Assembly: GCA_937907425.1 (NCBI GenBank)
Contig: CALCIE010000088.1
Coordinates: forward strand, 1 to 55,988
DNA: 55,988 nt
Origin: ZC4RG42 sp003242425
GTDB lineage: Bacteria; Pseudomonadota; Gammaproteobacteria; Burkholderiales; SG8-39
Direction: 5' to 3'
Position numbers and translations under genes: made by a program. Under the pieces are notes generated by a model. The model was not told the origin of the DNA. It did not search any database and saw only the letters and a list, made by a program, of their open reading frames with translations. Positions 25,539 through 32,455 of the stretch are shown one piece after another (position 1 is the stretch's first letter; every line of letters starts with the position of its first letter).

Positions 25539-25568
25539 GACGAACGGAAGCTTCGGGCTGACGAACGG
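25539..25568 (+). repeat. 9-bp direct repeat with 21-bp period
   Basis: GACGAACGG occurs at 25539-25547 and again at 25560-25568, two helical turns apart, with a GAAGCTTC palindrome between. The second copy ends one base before a sigma-70-like -35 box, as expected for an activator site. Confidence 0.6.
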
Positions 25569-25569
25569 C

Positions 25570-25598
25570 TTGACCCGGGTTCAATCTGGGCTTAATAG
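25570..25598 (+). promoter_or_regulatory. Sigma-70-like promoter for the activator gene
   Basis: TTGACC (five of six to -35) is followed after 17 bp by TAATAG (weak -10) in the only A/T-rich part of this intergenic region. The leader to the GTG at 25737 would be about 130 nt. The weak -10 box fits a promoter that needs an activator. Confidence 0.35.
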
Positions 25599-25736
25599 GA
25601 CCATTTAGGGAATTTTTGTGGTTGCTTCGGCTCTTAATTCAGTAAAACTTACCTACGGGCCCGAACCGTCCGGCTTCGTCTGCTCATCGGCTGCGTCGGG
25701 TGCCCGGTGCGGCAAACCACGAGAAGGAGAAGCGCT

Positions 25737-27128
25737 GTGCCTCATGTATTGATGGTCGATGACGATCCCGAGGCGCTGGAGTGGCTGTCCGAATTCGTCA
25801 AAGCGGAAGGCTTCACCGTCGCCAAAGCCGGATCGTTGCGCGCGGCGCGCATCAGCCTCGCGCAGATGCGTCCCGATGTGCTGTTTGCCGACCTGCAGCT
25901 CCCTGACGGTCAAGGCATCGATCTCATCCAGGATCTGGAAACGCTAGAAGGCACCGAGTTCGTGCTCATCACCGGGCATGCCACGGTGGAAAGCGCGATC
26001 CAGGCGTTGCGGCAGGGCGCGACCGACTATCTCACCAAACCGGTGGACATCGACCGCCTGCGCGCGATCCTCCGGCGCGTGAGCGGTACCGCGGGCCTGC
26101 GCGAGGAAATCGGCGAACTGCGTCAGGAGCTGCGCGGACTGGGCCGTTTCGGCCACATCCTCGGCAACTCGCCGGTGATGCAGAAGCTCTACGATCAGAT
26201 CGCCCGCGTGGCGCCGACCTCGGCCACGGTGCTCCTGATCGGCGAAAGCGGCACCGGCAAGGAACTGGCGGCGCAGACGCTGCACGATCTCAGCCGGCGC
26301 AAGAAGAAGCCTTTCCTGCCGCTCAACTGCGGCGCGGTGTCGCCCAACCTCATCGAGAGCGAGCTGTTCGGTCACGAGAAGGGCAGCTTCACGGGCGCCG
26401 ACCGCCAGCACAAGGGCTACTTCGAGCGCGCCGACGGGGGCACGCTGTTCCTGGACGAGATCACCGAGATGCCGCTCGAGCTGCAGGTGAAGCTGCTGCG
26501 CGTGCTCGAGACCGGCATGGTGATGCGCGTCGGCACCAACACGCCGATTCCGGTCGACGTGCGGGTCATCGCGGCGACCAACCGCAATCCCGCCAAGGCG
26601 GTGCAGGAAGGCAAGCTGCGCGAGGACCTGTACCACCGCCTCAACGTCTTCCCGATCACGCTGCCGCCGCTGCGCGAGCGCGGCACCGACATCGAGTTCC
26701 TCGCCCAGCACTTCCTCGATCAGCTCAACCGTCAGGAAGGCACCAACAAGGTCTTCTCGCCGCAGGCCATCGCCGCGCTGTACGCGCACAACTGGCCGGG
26801 CAACGTGCGCGAGCTGAAGAACTACGTGCAGCGTGCGTACATCCTGGCCGATCAGGTGATCGACGTGGAGCTCGCGCAGCGCATGTTCGCTGAACCCGAG
26901 CCGAAGCCGATCATCACGGTGCGCGTGGGCAGCACGCTGGAGGAAGTGGAGCGGCGCCTGATCGAGGCGACCATGGCCGAATGCGGCAACGTGCGCCGCA
27001 AGGCGGCGGAGATGCTGGGCGTAAGCCTGAAGACGCTCTACAACCGCCTCGCGCAATACAACGCCGAGAAGAACGGCGGCAAGGCCGCGCCGCAAAGCGA
27101 CGAGGAAGAGGAATACGAGAAGACCTGA
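25737..27128 (+). CDS. NtrC-type sigma-54-dependent response regulator
   Basis: A 463-residue enhancer-binding protein. The start is GTG 25737 with AAGGAGA upstream, giving MPHVLMVDDDPEA. The receiver has phosphoacceptor Asp52 (FADLQLPDG) and Lys in LTKPVD. The AAA+ domain has Walker A GESGTGKE (from residue 169), the sigma-54-contact loop as GSFTGA (from residue 216; the usual form is GAFTGA), Walker B GGTLFLDEI and the arginine finger RLNVFPITLPPLRER. A Fis-type HTH (NVRRKAAEMLGVSLKTLYNRL) closes the protein. No histidine kinase is adjacent. It is divergent from the glycan operon and a natural candidate to activate it. A strong terminator follows. Confidence 0.95.
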   Translation: MPHVLMVDDDPEALEWLSEFVKAEGFTVAKAGSLRAARISLAQMRPDVLFADLQLPDGQGIDLIQDLETLEGTEFVLITGHATVESAIQALRQGATDYLTKPVDIDRLRAILRRVSGTAGLREEIGELRQELRGLGRFGHILGNSPVMQKLYDQIARVAPTSATVLLIGESGTGKELAAQTLHDLSRRKKKPFLPLNCGAVSPNLIESELFGHEKGSFTGADRQHKGYFERADGGTLFLDEITEMPLELQVKLLRVLETGMVMRVGTNTPIPVDVRVIAATNRNPAKAVQEGKLREDLYHRLNVFPITLPPLRERGTDIEFLAQHFLDQLNRQEGTNKVFSPQAIAALYAHNWPGNVRELKNYVQRAYILADQVIDVELAQRMFAEPEPKPIITVRVGSTLEEVERRLIEATMAECGNVRRKAAEMLGVSLKTLYNRLAQYNAEKNGGKAAPQSDEEEEYEKT

Positions 27129-27147
27129 GCGTGCGAAACCGAAGCTG

Positions 27148-27178
27148 GAAAGGGCCGCTCGTGCGGCCCTTTCTTTTT
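27148..27178 (+). terminator. Rho-independent terminator of the activator gene
   Basis: GAAAGGGCCGC and GCGGCCCTTTC pair over 11 bp around TCGT, followed by TTTTT. It lies 20 nt after the activator stop and is the clearest intrinsic terminator in the window. Confidence 0.93.
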
Positions 27179-27186
27179 GCCGGCCA

Positions 27187-27211
27187 TCCGGCATTCGCCC
27201 GCGCTGCCGGA
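27187..27211. promoter_or_regulatory. 7-bp inverted repeat upstream of a sigma-54-like promoter
   Basis: TCCGGCA-N11-TGCCGGA. The right arm lies in GCTGCCGGACG (27203-27213), which recurs exactly at 25532-25542 in the glycan operon/activator intergenic region. It may be a binding site for a shared regulator. Confidence 0.4.
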
Positions 27212-27239
27212 CGCGATGAAGGCCGCTGCGGGCAGGGCG

Positions 27240-27256
27240 GGGTACGGCCCTTGCAT
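27240..27256 (+). promoter_or_regulatory. Candidate sigma-54 promoter for the 27322 gene
   Basis: GGGTAC-N5-TTGCAT, with G after the -24 box, matches the relaxed consensus TGGYACG-N4-TTGCW at all but the first base. The -12 GC is 68 nt before the ATG at 27322. Confidence 0.6.
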
Positions 27257-27321
27257 CGCCCGACGCGTGCGGCTGACCGCACTTCTCTCTCCAATCCCGC
27301 TCGTTCACAGGCAGAAGCGCC

Positions 27322-27795
27322 ATGTACAAACCGCTCATTACGCGCGAAACCGCGCAACAGGCCGTCGGCTGCGTGCGCCCCTTGTTCGAACGCGCCGTGA
27401 CCACCTCCGACTTCGGCGACAGCGGCTGCGCGCACGTGGTGGTGATGGACCCGTACGCGCGGCCGGGCCTCATCACCTTCGAGCAGGCGGTGCTGTACGA
27501 GGAGAGCTTCAATCGCGAGCGCTGGGACGCCGATTACGCCATGTACGCGCGCGCCAAAGCCAACGTGTCCTGGCGGACGGGGCGCGACAGCTACGGCCTC
27601 GCGGTCACCGCGCCGCAGCTCCTCGAGTCCGGGGACGCGGTGCTCGGCGGCGCGGTGTGTGTGGACGGGATCGTGGTCGGTGTGAGCGGCATGTACAACT
27701 GGTACGACGAAGCGCTGGCCGCCAGCGTGGCCTGGTTTCTGCGGGGAATACTGAAAGGCCGGCTGTCGGATTACGACAAGCCTTTCATCGCCTAG
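27322..27795 (+). CDS. Hypothetical protein, possibly heme-binding GlcG/HbpS-like
   Basis: A 157-residue soluble protein (MYKPLITRETAQQAVGCVRP). Its late segment GDAVLGGAVCVDGIVVGVSGMYNWYDEALAASVAWFLRG resembles the strand-turn-helix of the GlcG/HbpS (DUF336) group, where VDGxVVGxxGxS is conserved. The match is partial and I would not assign a function. It has no signal peptide. A sigma-54-like promoter and the activator terminator lie upstream, so it is its own transcription unit. It overlaps the convergent hemerythrin-like gene by 4 bp. Confidence 0.6.
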   Translation: MYKPLITRETAQQAVGCVRPLFERAVTTSDFGDSGCAHVVVMDPYARPGLITFEQAVLYEESFNRERWDADYAMYARAKANVSWRTGRDSYGLAVTAPQLLESGDAVLGGAVCVDGIVVGVSGMYNWYDEALAASVAWFLRGILKGRLSDYDKPFIA

Positions 27796-28370
27796 CGTAC
27801 GCTCCGGGCGCGGTGGACGCCCGCGTTTTCCTTCGGCGCGTTCGCCGGATCGGCTTCGGTAAGCTCGCCCTCCAAAGCTTCATTCGCCGATTCGGCGGCG
27901 GCGAGCAACTGGTCGCGGCGCGCCAGCATCGCCATGCACAGTTCCTCGAGATCGAGCCCGTTCATTTTGCGTGCCCTGGGAAAGAGCGTCCTCTCCTCTT
28001 CCTTGATGTGCTGCCGGACGTATCCGCTCAGCACCTTGAACAGCGCGGCGTAGTCCGGGTCGCCAGGCTCGGTTTCGCCCAGCCGGTCGATCAGCATCTC
28101 GGCGACTTCGTGCTCGATGGCCGCTTCGGCCAGCGAGTCCGCGTCCTCCGGCGCGGCTTTGGAGCGCACGGCGGGGTAGAAGATCTCTTCCTCGAGGATG
28201 GTGTGCAGCTTCAGCTCCGCGCACGCCGTCTCGACGATTTCGATGCGCGCTTCCTCGTCGGCGCGATCGAGCCTGTCGAAGTCCTTGAACAGTTTCTGCA
28301 GCCGGCGGTGATCCTCGATCAGCAGGGCGACGGCGTTGCGCGCGTCCCGGCGGCGTCTGGTTCTGGGCAT
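27792..28370 (-). CDS. Hemerythrin-like HHE-domain protein
   Basis: A 192-residue cytoplasmic protein; GAGGAA upstream of ATG 28370. The hemerythrin/HHE helices are visible: LIEDHRRLQKLF, LHTILEEEIFYPAV, EHEVAEMLIDRL and YVRQHIKEEERTLFPRARKM, supplying the His and Glu ligands of a di-iron site. Such proteins bind oxygen or nitric oxide or act in iron and redox stress. A Lys/Arg-rich N-terminal tail (MPRTRRRRDARN) and an Ala/Glu-rich C-terminal helix extend the domain. A second member is encoded at 36756-37259. Confidence 0.87.
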   Translation of the reverse strand: MPRTRRRRDARNAVALLIEDHRRLQKLFKDFDRLDRADEEARIEIVETACAELKLHTILEEEIFYPAVRSKAAPEDADSLAEAAIEHEVAEMLIDRLGETEPGDPDYAALFKVLSGYVRQHIKEEERTLFPRARKMNGLDLEELCMAMLARRDQLLAAAESANEALEGELTEADPANAPKENAGVHRARSVR

Positions 28371-28438
28371 TGCCTGTTCCTCGACGACGGATGCAATGCC
28401 GGCTGCAAAGCCCATACCGCGCAAGCTTTTGGTTCGCC

Positions 28439-28455
28439 CGGCACGGGGGGTGCAT
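28439..28455 (+). promoter_or_regulatory. Candidate sigma-54 promoter for the 28482 gene
   Basis: CGGCAC-GGGGG-GTGCAT matches TGGCAC-N5-TTGCAT at 10 of 12 box positions with exact spacing. The -12 GC lies 29 nt before the ATG at 28482. The 12-mer ATGCCGGCTGCA lies 32 bp upstream (28396-28407). Confidence 0.6.
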
Positions 28456-28481
28456 CGAGCATTACGTTACCGGAGCGATTC

Positions 28482-28838
28482 ATGGCCAAGAAAGACCCGA
28501 CCAAGGTGCCGTCACCGGCCGGCGTGCGCAATCCCGACGCGTACGCGCGGCAGCAGAACGATGTGGAAAAGGAAGGCGGCCTCCGCCGCCGCGTCTCGCA
28601 ACACGATCTGAGGCAGCCGAACGAGCGCGACGAAGCGCCCGACAGCGGCATGCGCGGCACCGACCGCGCCACCGATCAGCCGCAAACCGATATTCCGCGC
28701 GCTTACGAAGATATCGAACGCGGGCTGCGCGATACCGAACGTCGCGGCATTCCGTCCAACGTGCCGAGCAGTGCGGAGAACCCCGGTCAGAAGGCGGGGG
28801 AGTCCGACCGGAGAAAGACGCCCCGCACGCGGACATGA
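28482..28838 (+). CDS. Hypothetical small hydrophilic protein
   Basis: A 118-residue, highly charged protein (MAKKDPTKVPSPAGVRNPDAYARQQNDVEKEGG) with GGAG upstream of the ATG. It is rich in Asp, Glu, Arg, Asn, Gln and Pro and has no hydrophobic core, so it is probably intrinsically disordered, like small stress hydrophilins. The repeated GxxxDRAT/DIERGLRDTERRG pattern does not match a family I know. It has its own sigma-54-like promoter. Confidence 0.55.
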   Translation: MAKKDPTKVPSPAGVRNPDAYARQQNDVEKEGGLRRRVSQHDLRQPNERDEAPDSGMRGTDRATDQPQTDIPRAYEDIERGLRDTERRGIPSNVPSSAENPGQKAGESDRRKTPRTRT

Positions 28839-28860
28839 GCGCGCAGTGGCGGAGCTGAGT

Positions 28861-28877
28861 GGGCATAGACGTTGCCT
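28861..28877 (+). promoter_or_regulatory. Candidate sigma-54 promoter of the YqjD-like operon
   Basis: GGGCAT-N5-TTGCCT keeps TTGC and GG-N10-GC and has the same -24 box as the sites at 426 and 25355. The -12 GC lies 45 nt before ATG 28920. The 10-mer GTCCGACCGG lies about 50 bp upstream (28802-28811); the same 10-mer occurs at 25497-25506 in the glycan/activator intergenic region. Confidence 0.5.
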
Positions 28878-28919
28878 CCGCTGCACTGCATCGAAATCTC
28901 ACCCGATGGAGAAGGCATT

Positions 28920-29210
28920 ATGGAGACCCAGGGCCAAAGCGGCGGCAGCTACGAAACCGAGGCGATGCGCGAGCGCGCATCCGCCACCCTCGAGCGTGCC
29001 TCGTCCACTGCGCATCAGACGGTCGATCGTCTGGCTTCCCGCGCCCAGCAGGCGAAGGAGCGGCTGGTGGAGTCCAGCGAACAGTGGATGAGCCAGGGCC
29101 AGCATTACATCGAGCAGACGCGCGAAATGGTGCGGGCCAATCCGCTCGCGGCCGTCGGCATCGCCGTGGCGGCGGGCATCCTGTTGTCGAAGCTGACTTC
29201 GCGCCGCTAG
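28920..29210 (+). CDS. YqjD/ElaB-like (DUF883) tail-anchored protein
   Basis: A 96-residue protein with GGAGAAGG upstream. An N-terminal helical, Glu/Ala/Arg-rich part (ERASATLERASSTAHQTVDRLASRAQQAKERL) leads to a C-terminal membrane helix NPLAAVGIAVAAGILLSKLTSRR. This is the DUF883 arrangement of E. coli YqjD/ElaB, which bind ribosomes at the inner membrane in stationary phase. The next two genes encode YqjE-like and further membrane proteins in an operon. A paralogue is at 11689-11946. Confidence 0.82.
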   Translation: METQGQSGGSYETEAMRERASATLERASSTAHQTVDRLASRAQQAKERLVESSEQWMSQGQHYIEQTREMVRANPLAAVGIAVAAGILLSKLTSRR

Positions 29211-29217
29211 ACCGCTC

Positions 29218-29679
29218 ATGGGCGTATCGGCCGAAGAGCTGACGCGTCGGCATCAGGCGGCGCTCGAATCGGCTTCCCCGGAATATCGTGCGCGCTTCAA
29301 CGCTGCACGGGACGAGCCGCTCGAGGGCCGCTTCGACTTCCTCTGGCGCACCGTGCGTCGCGTCGCGCACGGCTATGCGCTGCTCGCCGTGCTCGACATG
29401 CGCCGCGCGACCATCCAGCTCGCCTGGCTGATCGGCTCCGGCGTGATGATCGCCGTGCTCGGCGTGACCGCGTGGCTGACGCTCGTCACAGCGCTCGTGA
29501 CCTGGCTGCTGCAGGAGAACGTGTCGCTGCCGGTAGTGCTGATCGTGGCTGCCCTCGTCAATCTCGTCGGCGCCGCGCTGATCGGCTGGCGCATCCGTCA
29601 TCTCATGGCCGAGATGCCTTTCGCCGCGACGCTGCGCCAGCTCAAAGGCGAGTCGCCGCAAAACGGCCCGACACCATGA
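29218..29679 (+). CDS. YqjE-like putative holin-superfamily membrane protein
   Basis: A 153-residue protein starting 7 nt after the YqjD-like gene. Residues 1-60 are hydrophilic; two membrane helices follow (IQLAWLIGSGVMIAVLGVTAWLTLV and LPVVLIVAALVNLVGAALIGWRI), a phage-holin/YqjE-like topology. The family has no proven lytic role in chromosomes and usually accompanies YqjD. The stop overlaps the next start by ATGA. Confidence 0.75.
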   Translation: MGVSAEELTRRHQAALESASPEYRARFNAARDEPLEGRFDFLWRTVRRVAHGYALLAVLDMRRATIQLAWLIGSGVMIAVLGVTAWLTLVTALVTWLLQENVSLPVVLIVAALVNLVGAALIGWRIRHLMAEMPFAATLRQLKGESPQNGPTP

Positions 29680-30137
29680 AGTGGACGCCCGCGGCGCACG
29701 ATCCGGAGATTCACGCCGTCGAGACGGCGATCGCTTCCGACCGCCAATTGCTGGAGCGCGCCTTCGTCGACTACGTCGACAGCGTGCGGGAGTCGGCGGT
29801 CACGACCATCACCTCGCCGAAGTTCCTGCTCGGTGCGCTGGGTGTGGGGTTCCTCACCGGCAAATTCCTCTTCCGCCCGAAGGCGGCCGCGCGCACGCCG
29901 GCGAAGCACAGCGTGCTCGGTTTGCTGGGGGCCGGGGCTTTGTCCCTGATCCAGGCACAGTTCGGCGGCCCCTTCGGGCTGGCGCGCTGGCTGACCGAAC
30001 GTTTCTACGAGGCGAAGCGCTCTTCCGCGCACGCAGGCGCGGTGCGGCGTTCCGCCGCCGACCACGTGCCGGCAGACCCGCAGGCCGCTGCAACCCAGCC
30101 GCCTGAACAGCCTGCCGCAGTGTTGCTGCGGCGCTGA
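29676..30137 (+). CDS. Hypothetical membrane-associated protein of the YqjD/YqjE operon
   Basis: A 153-residue protein, coupled by ATGA to the YqjE-like gene. It has a hydrophilic N-terminal helix (HAVETAIASDRQLLERAFVDYVDSVRESA), one or two hydrophobic segments (SPKFLLGALGVGFLTGKFLF and HSVLGLLGAGALSLIQAQF) and a Pro/Ala-rich C-terminus. The position corresponds to the third gene (yqjK) of the E. coli yqjDEK set, but sequence similarity to YqjK is not evident. Its stop abuts the convergent AsmA gene. Confidence 0.6.
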   Translation: MKWTPAAHDPEIHAVETAIASDRQLLERAFVDYVDSVRESAVTTITSPKFLLGALGVGFLTGKFLFRPKAAARTPAKHSVLGLLGAGALSLIQAQFGGPFGLARWLTERFYEAKRSSAHAGAVRRSAADHVPADPQAAATQPPEQPAAVLLRR

Positions 30138-32114
30138 TCATCGCGGCGGCGTTCCGCCCGCCGCGCGCCGCTTTTCCCGTTCGTTGACGGCCTCGTCGTC
30201 TTTTTGCGGCGTGGCGCGCACGCGGCGCGTGAATTCTCCGCAATCGCTGTCCTCGCCCGGCCCCGTTTCGATGAGCGGCAGGATGGCGAGCAGCGGATTG
30301 ACGAGCCCGAGCGCGAGCGCCGCGCCGCCTCGCGCCAGCAGGCGGCCGCTCTTCACTCCCGCGCTCGGATCGGCGAACGGGCCTTCGACGTGCAGCGGCG
30401 AACGCAACGCGAGCGGGCTCCGGTCCTTGGGCCGCGGGTGCAGCGTCACGTCGAGATGCTCCTTGCCGAAGTCCACCGTGCCTTCGCCGATGAACACCGT
30501 ATCGACGGTATCGATCACGAACAGCTCCGTCTTCGCCACGCCGCCCTCGAGATGCACGTCGAGGATCGCGCAACGCAGGGGCACCGGCTTGTCGCGCACG
30601 GTGAGGAATTTCACCACTTCGGCGATGTCCAGGCCCGCCGCTTCGAGCAGGATCGCGCTCATCTCGCCGCCGTTCACCATCAGCGTGAGATCGCCGTCGG
30701 CGTTGGCGAGCAGCGCTGCGACCGAATCGCCGCGCGCCTTCATGTGCGCGCGGCCGAACAGGATGCCCACCGCGACGTTCTGCCCGCTCAGATTGGGCAG
30801 CAGTTTCGCCAGGCGGATGCCGCGCACGTCGAAGTCGGCGGCGGCGCGCGGCGGACGGGCGCGGCCCTCCAGCACGAGTTCGGCCGAGACCTTGCCGCCG
30901 GCGATTTCGAAATCGAGCGGTTCGAGGTGCACCGTGCCGTCGTCCACCCTGAGGCGGCCGGCGAGCGCGTTGATCGGCACCGCGTCCGGGCGCCTGATCT
31001 GCTCGGCGACGAAGTGCACGTCCGCGTCCAGGGCCGTGAGACGCGCAAGAACGAAAGGCTCCTGCGGCAGCACCTTGTCCTTCTTTTTCGCTTTCGCCGC
31101 TTCCTGTTCCGGCGCGGCGGTTTCGCCGGGCCCGGTCTTGGGCGCGGCGCCGAAGAGCGGCAGCACGTCGTCGAGATCGAACAGCTTCGAGTTCACTTCC
31201 CCTTCGATGTAAGGGCGTTCGCGTAGTACCGTGGTGAAACGGCCGGCCACGTCGCTGTCGCCGACGCGTCCGGCCATGTCTTCGGTGTGCCAGGTGTCGC
31301 GGCGCTCGTTGCGCACCCGCGCGCGCAGCGCATAAGGCGGCGTCTTGGGAATGGGAAGGAGCTTCAGCCGGTTGAAGTCGGCGAAGTTGTCGCCGGCGAT
31401 GCTGAGCTGCAAGTCGATGTCTTCGATGCCGAGCGAGCGCAGCCGGCCTGCCGCCGCCGCGGTGGAGCGGCCGATGACCAGCGCCGCGGAAACGACGACC
31501 GGCGCTTCGGGCGAGGGCAGCGCCGCGGGGCTGTGCAGCACCGCGTGAATTTCCGCGTCGCGCACCTTGCCCTCCGCGCGTACCGCGATATCCGGCTGTT
31601 CCGGCGTGCCGCCTTCGGCGCGCAGTTCCAAATCGACGTCCAGGCCGGCATCACGGAAACGGACGCGGACGTTGCGCAGCTCGACGTTGTTGACGAGCGG
31701 CGGCGCCTCGCCCCGTTCCTCTTTCTGCTGCGCGCCGACGGCCCAGGTCGCGCGGCCCTCGGCGTCGCGTTCCAGGCCGAATTCGGCGTCGACGAGCGCC
31801 GCGTTCACCACATGCAGCTTGCCGCGCAGCAACGGCCACCAGGCGATGCAGACGCGCATCAGCCGCGCGTCGACGAGATAGGGATGTTCGGCCCAGGCTG
31901 GATTGCCGATCCGTACAGCCTGCGCTTCGACGCGCAGGCAACGGCCCAGGTCGATGTCGAGGCTGCCGATCGACACTTCGCGTCCGCTCCACGCCGCCGC
32001 CCGCCGTTCGATCGCCTTGCGGGCGGAGTCCGATTGCACGATGAGCAATGCCGTTACGACGAGGACCGCGAGCGCGGCCACAAGGCCGATGAGGATGCGC
32101 CGGATCATAGCCAT
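30138..32114 (-). CDS. AsmA-family envelope protein
   Basis: A 658-residue protein with an N-terminal membrane helix (MIRRILIGLVAALAVLVVTALLIV), then a long, beta-rich periplasmic body. The AsmA N-terminal pattern (ERRAAAWSGREVSIGSLDIDLG...VRIGNPAWAEHPYLVDA) is clear, as is the C-terminal AsmA domain (GRAHMKARGDSVAALLANADGDLTLMVNGGEMSAILLEAAGLDIAEVVKFL and LHVEGPFADPSAGVKSGRLLARGG). AsmA-like proteins (YhdP, TamB relatives) bridge the periplasm and move phospholipid to the outer membrane. A Lys/Glu-rich insert (EQEAAKAKKKDK) lies near the middle. The start, at 32114 or 32108, abuts a perfect inverted repeat. Confidence 0.85.
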   Translation of the reverse strand: MAMIRRILIGLVAALAVLVVTALLIVQSDSARKAIERRAAAWSGREVSIGSLDIDLGRCLRVEAQAVRIGNPAWAEHPYLVDARLMRVCIAWWPLLRGKLHVVNAALVDAEFGLERDAEGRATWAVGAQQKEERGEAPPLVNNVELRNVRVRFRDAGLDVDLELRAEGGTPEQPDIAVRAEGKVRDAEIHAVLHSPAALPSPEAPVVVSAALVIGRSTAAAAGRLRSLGIEDIDLQLSIAGDNFADFNRLKLLPIPKTPPYALRARVRNERRDTWHTEDMAGRVGDSDVAGRFTTVLRERPYIEGEVNSKLFDLDDVLPLFGAAPKTGPGETAAPEQEAAKAKKKDKVLPQEPFVLARLTALDADVHFVAEQIRRPDAVPINALAGRLRVDDGTVHLEPLDFEIAGGKVSAELVLEGRARPPRAAADFDVRGIRLAKLLPNLSGQNVAVGILFGRAHMKARGDSVAALLANADGDLTLMVNGGEMSAILLEAAGLDIAEVVKFLTVRDKPVPLRCAILDVHLEGGVAKTELFVIDTVDTVFIGEGTVDFGKEHLDVTLHPRPKDRSPLALRSPLHVEGPFADPSAGVKSGRLLARGGAALALGLVNPLLAILPLIETGPGEDSDCGEFTRRVRATPQKDDEAVNEREKRRAAGGTPPR

Positions 32115-32455
32115 GACGACTGTCGGGATATGCCGACAGTCGATTGGGGTCCGGGGCGCTGCATGTGCGCAACGCCACACGGGCGGAGGCCCGCGGCGGG
32201 GGATGCCGGGTGGACTTGTTTCATAATCCGATTCCGCGACGGGCGACGATGCGCCCGCTCATTGCCAAGCGCGGCACAAGCGAGAAAAATCGCGTAGAGT
32301 GCGACCACCGCACTCGGCCACAGCCGTGTCCCACAACTTCAGGGCTGTCGATCGTCAGCGCTCGGTACGCGAGCCCGGCCACAGCGGCTGCGTGCAAATG
32401 GGAGCGAGGTCGGTCAGGCGAAACGTCCACGGACTCGGGCAGCGCAGCAAGGCCC
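32115..32455. other. Intergenic region between AsmA and hybrid-kinase genes
   Basis: 341 bp separate these divergent genes. Apart from the inverted repeat at 32117-32142, I see no gene, no clear -10/-35 pair and no sigma-54 site. The kinase start is uncertain, so part of the right end may be leader. Confidence 0.5.
32117..32142. promoter_or_regulatory. 10-bp perfect inverted repeat at the asmA-like start
   Basis: CGACTGTCGG-N6-CCGACAGTCG ends two bases before the ATG at 32114 and covers the position where a ribosome binding site would be. It could be a repressor operator for this gene or the divergent kinase, or an RNA hairpin that blocks translation. No other copy is apparent in the window. 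Confidence 0.6.

Larger units (their letters stand above)
25304..25736. other. Intergenic regulatory region between glycan operon and sigma-54 activator
   Basis: This 433-bp non-coding stretch has no convincing gene on either strand. It holds a minus-strand sigma-54-like promoter, an 18-bp near-palindrome, a direct repeat with a 21-bp period and a sigma-70-like promoter for the activator gene, each listed separately. The part around 25580-25660 is markedly richer in A/T than its surroundings, as expected near a transcription start. Confidence 0.6.

Noticed and set aside
25737..27128. PrsR of the PEP-CTERM/exosortase system
   Set aside because: The regulator type fits, but no prsK, exosortase or PEP-CTERM protein is visible in the window and the receiver start differs from what I recall of PrsR.
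29218..29679. Prophage remnant, because of the holin-like protein
   Set aside because: Neighbours are YqjD-like and membrane proteins; no integrase, attachment site or phage structural gene is present.
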